NCBI GenBank assembly: GCA_030591795.1
Contig: JAUVAJ010000069.1
Span: 1-7,689, forward strand
Length of the DNA stretch: 7,689 nt
Origin: Desulfuromonadales bacterium
GTDB lineage: Bacteria > Desulfobacterota > Desulfuromonadia > Desulfuromonadales > UBA2294
Direction: 5' to 3'
Below the pieces are notes generated by a model. That model was not told where the DNA came from and did no database searches. It worked only from the letters and a program-made list of their open reading frames with translations. Shown in pieces: positions 6,306 to 7,689 of this stretch. Each line of letters starts with the position of its first letter. Positions within the stretch are counted from its first letter, which is position 1. The translations under genes and the position numbers were made by a program.

Positions 6306-7239
6306 AGATAAAAATGGTTGGAGCAGTCGCAGCATCGGTAGTGACTGGCAACACAAGTTTTTTTATTTTGCCATAAGGCTAGGTGGGCAAAGGGCGGCTT
6401 ATTTTGCGCTCTACTTTGTCGTCGCGTATTATGTGTTGTTCAGTGCGCTGGCCAGGAAGCGGGCCAGCTATTATCTCGGTCGACGCTTCCCGCACAGTTC
6501 CGGCCTGGCTCGTCTCTGGCATTGCTACCGTTTGATTCTGGAGTTCGGCAAGGTGCTGGTCGATCGGGCGGTGGTCGGTATTATCGGTCCTGACGCGTTG
6601 GCTGTTTGTCTGGACGGGCGTGAAGAACTGCTGCAGCTGCGCGATGAGAATCGCGGCATGATTCTGATGACCGCCCATGTCGGTTGCTGGCAGGTGGCCA
6701 TGTCGGCGCTCGATTTTTTACAGCGGCCGGTCAACATGCTGATGCGGCACGAGGATGGCGATATCGATCGGCATTATTATGAGCACGCCGGCATCCCGTG
6801 TCCATATCAGGTCATCGATCCGACCGGCTATCTGGGCGGCACTCTGGAGATGCTGGGCGCCCTCAAGCAGGGGCAGATTGTCAGCGTTATGGGTGATCGC
6901 CTGCTCGGCAGCGACAAGAGCGGCACCTTGGTGAATTTTCTCGGTGGGGAGGCGACGGTGCCGTTCAGTGCCTACAAATTGGCATCGGCGACCGGGGCGC
7001 CAGTCGTCGTGTTTCTGACCTACAAGGATGGACCGAAAAGTTACCGCTTGAAATTAGCCAAGGTGATCCGTGTCCCGGAACTCAAGGGACGCAAGGCTGA
7101 AACCTTTGCCCCGTTTGCCCAGGAGTTTGCCGGAGCGCTGGAAGAATTCAGCCAGCGGTATCCGTATCAGTTTTATAATTTTCACAACATGTGGTCGGCA
7201 GAGCAGTCCCAAACCAAATCCGACTTGAATGAGGAGTAA
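6289..7239 (+). CDS. LpxL/HtrB-like lysophospholipid acyltransferase
   Basis: The 316-residue protein belongs to the lipid A late-acyltransferase/LPLAT superfamily. These inner-membrane enzymes move an acyl group from acyl-ACP to a lipid or sugar hydroxyl. The N-terminus has the family opening DWQHKFFYFAIRLGG (19-33) and one hydrophobic segment near 35-56. The catalytic His motif is MTAHVGCWQ (127-135). The family pattern is HX4D/E, but here the acidic position is Gln135 (codon CAG). The later blocks SVMGDRLLG (199-207), VNFLGGEATVPFSAYKLA (215-232) and GAPVVVFLTYKDG (236-248) are intact, so the gene does not look decayed. Its place between the GT2 gene and the ACP fits transfer of the finished chain from ACP to a glycolipid or other membrane acceptor, as proposed for aryl polyene systems. 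Acceptor and product are unknown. Confidence 0.9.
   Translation: MQKQSEDKNGWSSRSIGSDWQHKFFYFAIRLGGQRAAYFALYFVVAYYVLFSALARKRASYYLGRRFPHSSGLARLWHCYRLILEFGKVLVDRAVVGIIGPDALAVCLDGREELLQLRDENRGMILMTAHVGCWQVAMSALDFLQRPVNMLMRHEDGDIDRHYYEHAGIPCPYQVIDPTGYLGGTLEMLGALKQGQIVSVMGDRLLGSDKSGTLVNFLGGEATVPFSAYKLASATGAPVVVFLTYKDGPKSYRLKLAKVIRVPELKGRKAETFAPFAQEFAGALEEFSQRYPYQFYNFHNMWSAEQSQTKSDLNEE
7231..7236 (+). promoter_or_regulatory. Ribosome binding site of the ACP gene
   Basis: GAGGAG lies two bases before the ATG at 7239 and five before the ATG at 7242. The second spacing is more usual, so translation probably starts at the second of the two tandem ATG codons. Confidence 0.6.
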
Positions 7240-7241
7240 TG

Positions 7242-7496
7242 ATGGATATAAAGGAAAAGTTGAAGCAGGTTCTGATTGAGGAATTGAATCTTGAAGATGT
7301 TACGCCGGACGAGATCGGCGACGACGAGCAGCTGTTTGGTGAAGGGCTGGGTCTTGATTCACTCGACGCGGTGGAGCTGGTGGTGGTGGTTCAGAAACAT
7401 TTTGGTGTTGAAATCAAGGACATGGACGAGGGGCGCCCGGCGCTGCAGTCTATCAGCACTCTGGCGGCCTTTATCGAGGACAAGCAACAGGGATGA
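7242..7496 (+). CDS. Acyl carrier protein
   Basis: This is a small acidic four-helix carrier of 84 residues (85 if the ATG at 7239 is used). The Ppant attachment motif is GLGLDSLDAVEL, with the modified Ser at residue 40 counted from 7242. Helix II (DAVELVVVVQKHFGVEI) and the following D/E-rich loop are typical of type II ACPs. The segment EGRPALQSISTLAAFI at the C-terminus resembles carrier proteins of secondary lipid or polyene clusters more than the housekeeping AcpP, which is an impression from the sequence. It would carry the growing chain between the ketosynthases, the radical SAM enzymes and the acyltransferase. The start is set at the second of two tandem ATGs because GAGGAG is then five bases away. 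Its stop overlaps the next ketosynthase start as ATGA. Confidence 0.95.
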   Translation: MDIKEKLKQVLIEELNLEDVTPDEIGDDEQLFGEGLGLDSLDAVELVVVVQKHFGVEIKDMDEGRPALQSISTLAAFIEDKQQG

Positions 7497-7689
7497 AGCG
7501 AAGAATCGCTATCACCGGTCTCGGCTGCCTCTGCGGCGCGGGCATGAATCTCGACGAATGCATGCAGAGCATGTTTCGCAACGAGCGCTACCCGCGGCCG
7601 CCGGTCCGTTTTTCGACCGATCATCCGGTAAGTTATCCGGTGCTTGAGTTGCGCAATGAATTTAAATTGCCGCTCGACGATCAGGAGAC
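7493..7689 (+). CDS. Beta-ketoacyl-ACP synthase, N-terminal part, 3' end outside window
   Basis: The first 65 residues of a second ketosynthase are present. The opening MKRRIAITGLGCLCGAGMNLDECMQSM is the standard condensing-enzyme N-terminus (R-x-A/V-I-T-G-x-G with a downstream D/E-E-x-x-x-x-M/L). The remainder up to the window end is the poorly conserved insert before the core. Catalytic residues lie outside, so activity cannot be judged; it could be an active KS or a further chain-length-factor-like partner. The ATG shares bases with the ACP stop (ATGA). A GAGGA at 7476-7480, 12 bases away, is the closest Shine-Dalgarno-like run. Direct coupling to an ACP suggests the two work as a unit. 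Confidence 0.9.
   Translation, partial: MKRRIAITGLGCLCGAGMNLDECMQSMFRNERYPRPPVRFSTDHPVSYPVLELRNEFKLPLDDQE

Noticed and set aside
6358..6364. Run of seven T near the start of the acyltransferase gene as a slippage or terminator site
   Set aside because: It encodes Phe-Phe-Tyr in the conserved family N-terminus, no stem precedes it, and the frame stays open on both sides.

Overview
This window is a tightly packed run of nine genes, all on the + strand. It begins inside one ketosynthase gene and ends inside another. Base composition looks to be in the mid-50s % G+C by eye. The gene types, the dense operon and the many radical SAM enzymes suggest an anaerobic or facultative Gram-negative bacterium. 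A Desulfuromonas/Pelobacter/Geobacter-like organism is my best guess, but it is an impression from the proteins and not a computed assignment. I see no mobile element, RNA gene, CRISPR array or long intergenic region. The whole window reads as the middle of one biosynthetic operon.

Layout: (1) 1-303, C-terminal end of a FabF-type beta-ketoacyl-ACP synthase. (2) 300-1004, a short ketosynthase-like protein without a catalytic Cys, of the chain-length-factor type. (3) 1049-2311, 2308-3663 and 3683-5134, three consecutive, clearly different radical SAM proteins, each with a cobalamin-binding-like N-terminal domain. (4) 5121-6305, a family 2 glycosyltransferase fused to a membrane DUF2062 domain. 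(5) 6289-7239, an LpxL/HtrB-like acyltransferase. (6) 7242-7496, an acyl carrier protein. (7) 7493 onward, the N-terminus of a second ketosynthase. Most junctions overlap by 1-17 bases. The two gaps are only 44 and 19 bases, so co-translation and joint function are likely.

How the genes may work together (inference): the ketosynthases, the chain-length-factor-like protein and the ACP would build an acyl or polyene chain. The radical SAM/B12-type enzymes would modify it by difficult chemistry such as methylation, C-C bond formation or cyclisation. The GT2-DUF2062 protein and the LpxL-like acyltransferase would attach the product to a membrane lipid or sugar. The KS/short KS/GT2/acyltransferase/ACP set resembles aryl polyene clusters. 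The radical SAM plus FabF plus ACP combination resembles the gene clusters proposed, but not proven, for ladderane lipids in anammox bacteria. The window looks like a hybrid of the two and is a good candidate for an uncharacterised modified-lipid pathway. No ketoreductase, dehydratase, starter-unit ligase or exporter is visible, so these would have to lie outside the window.
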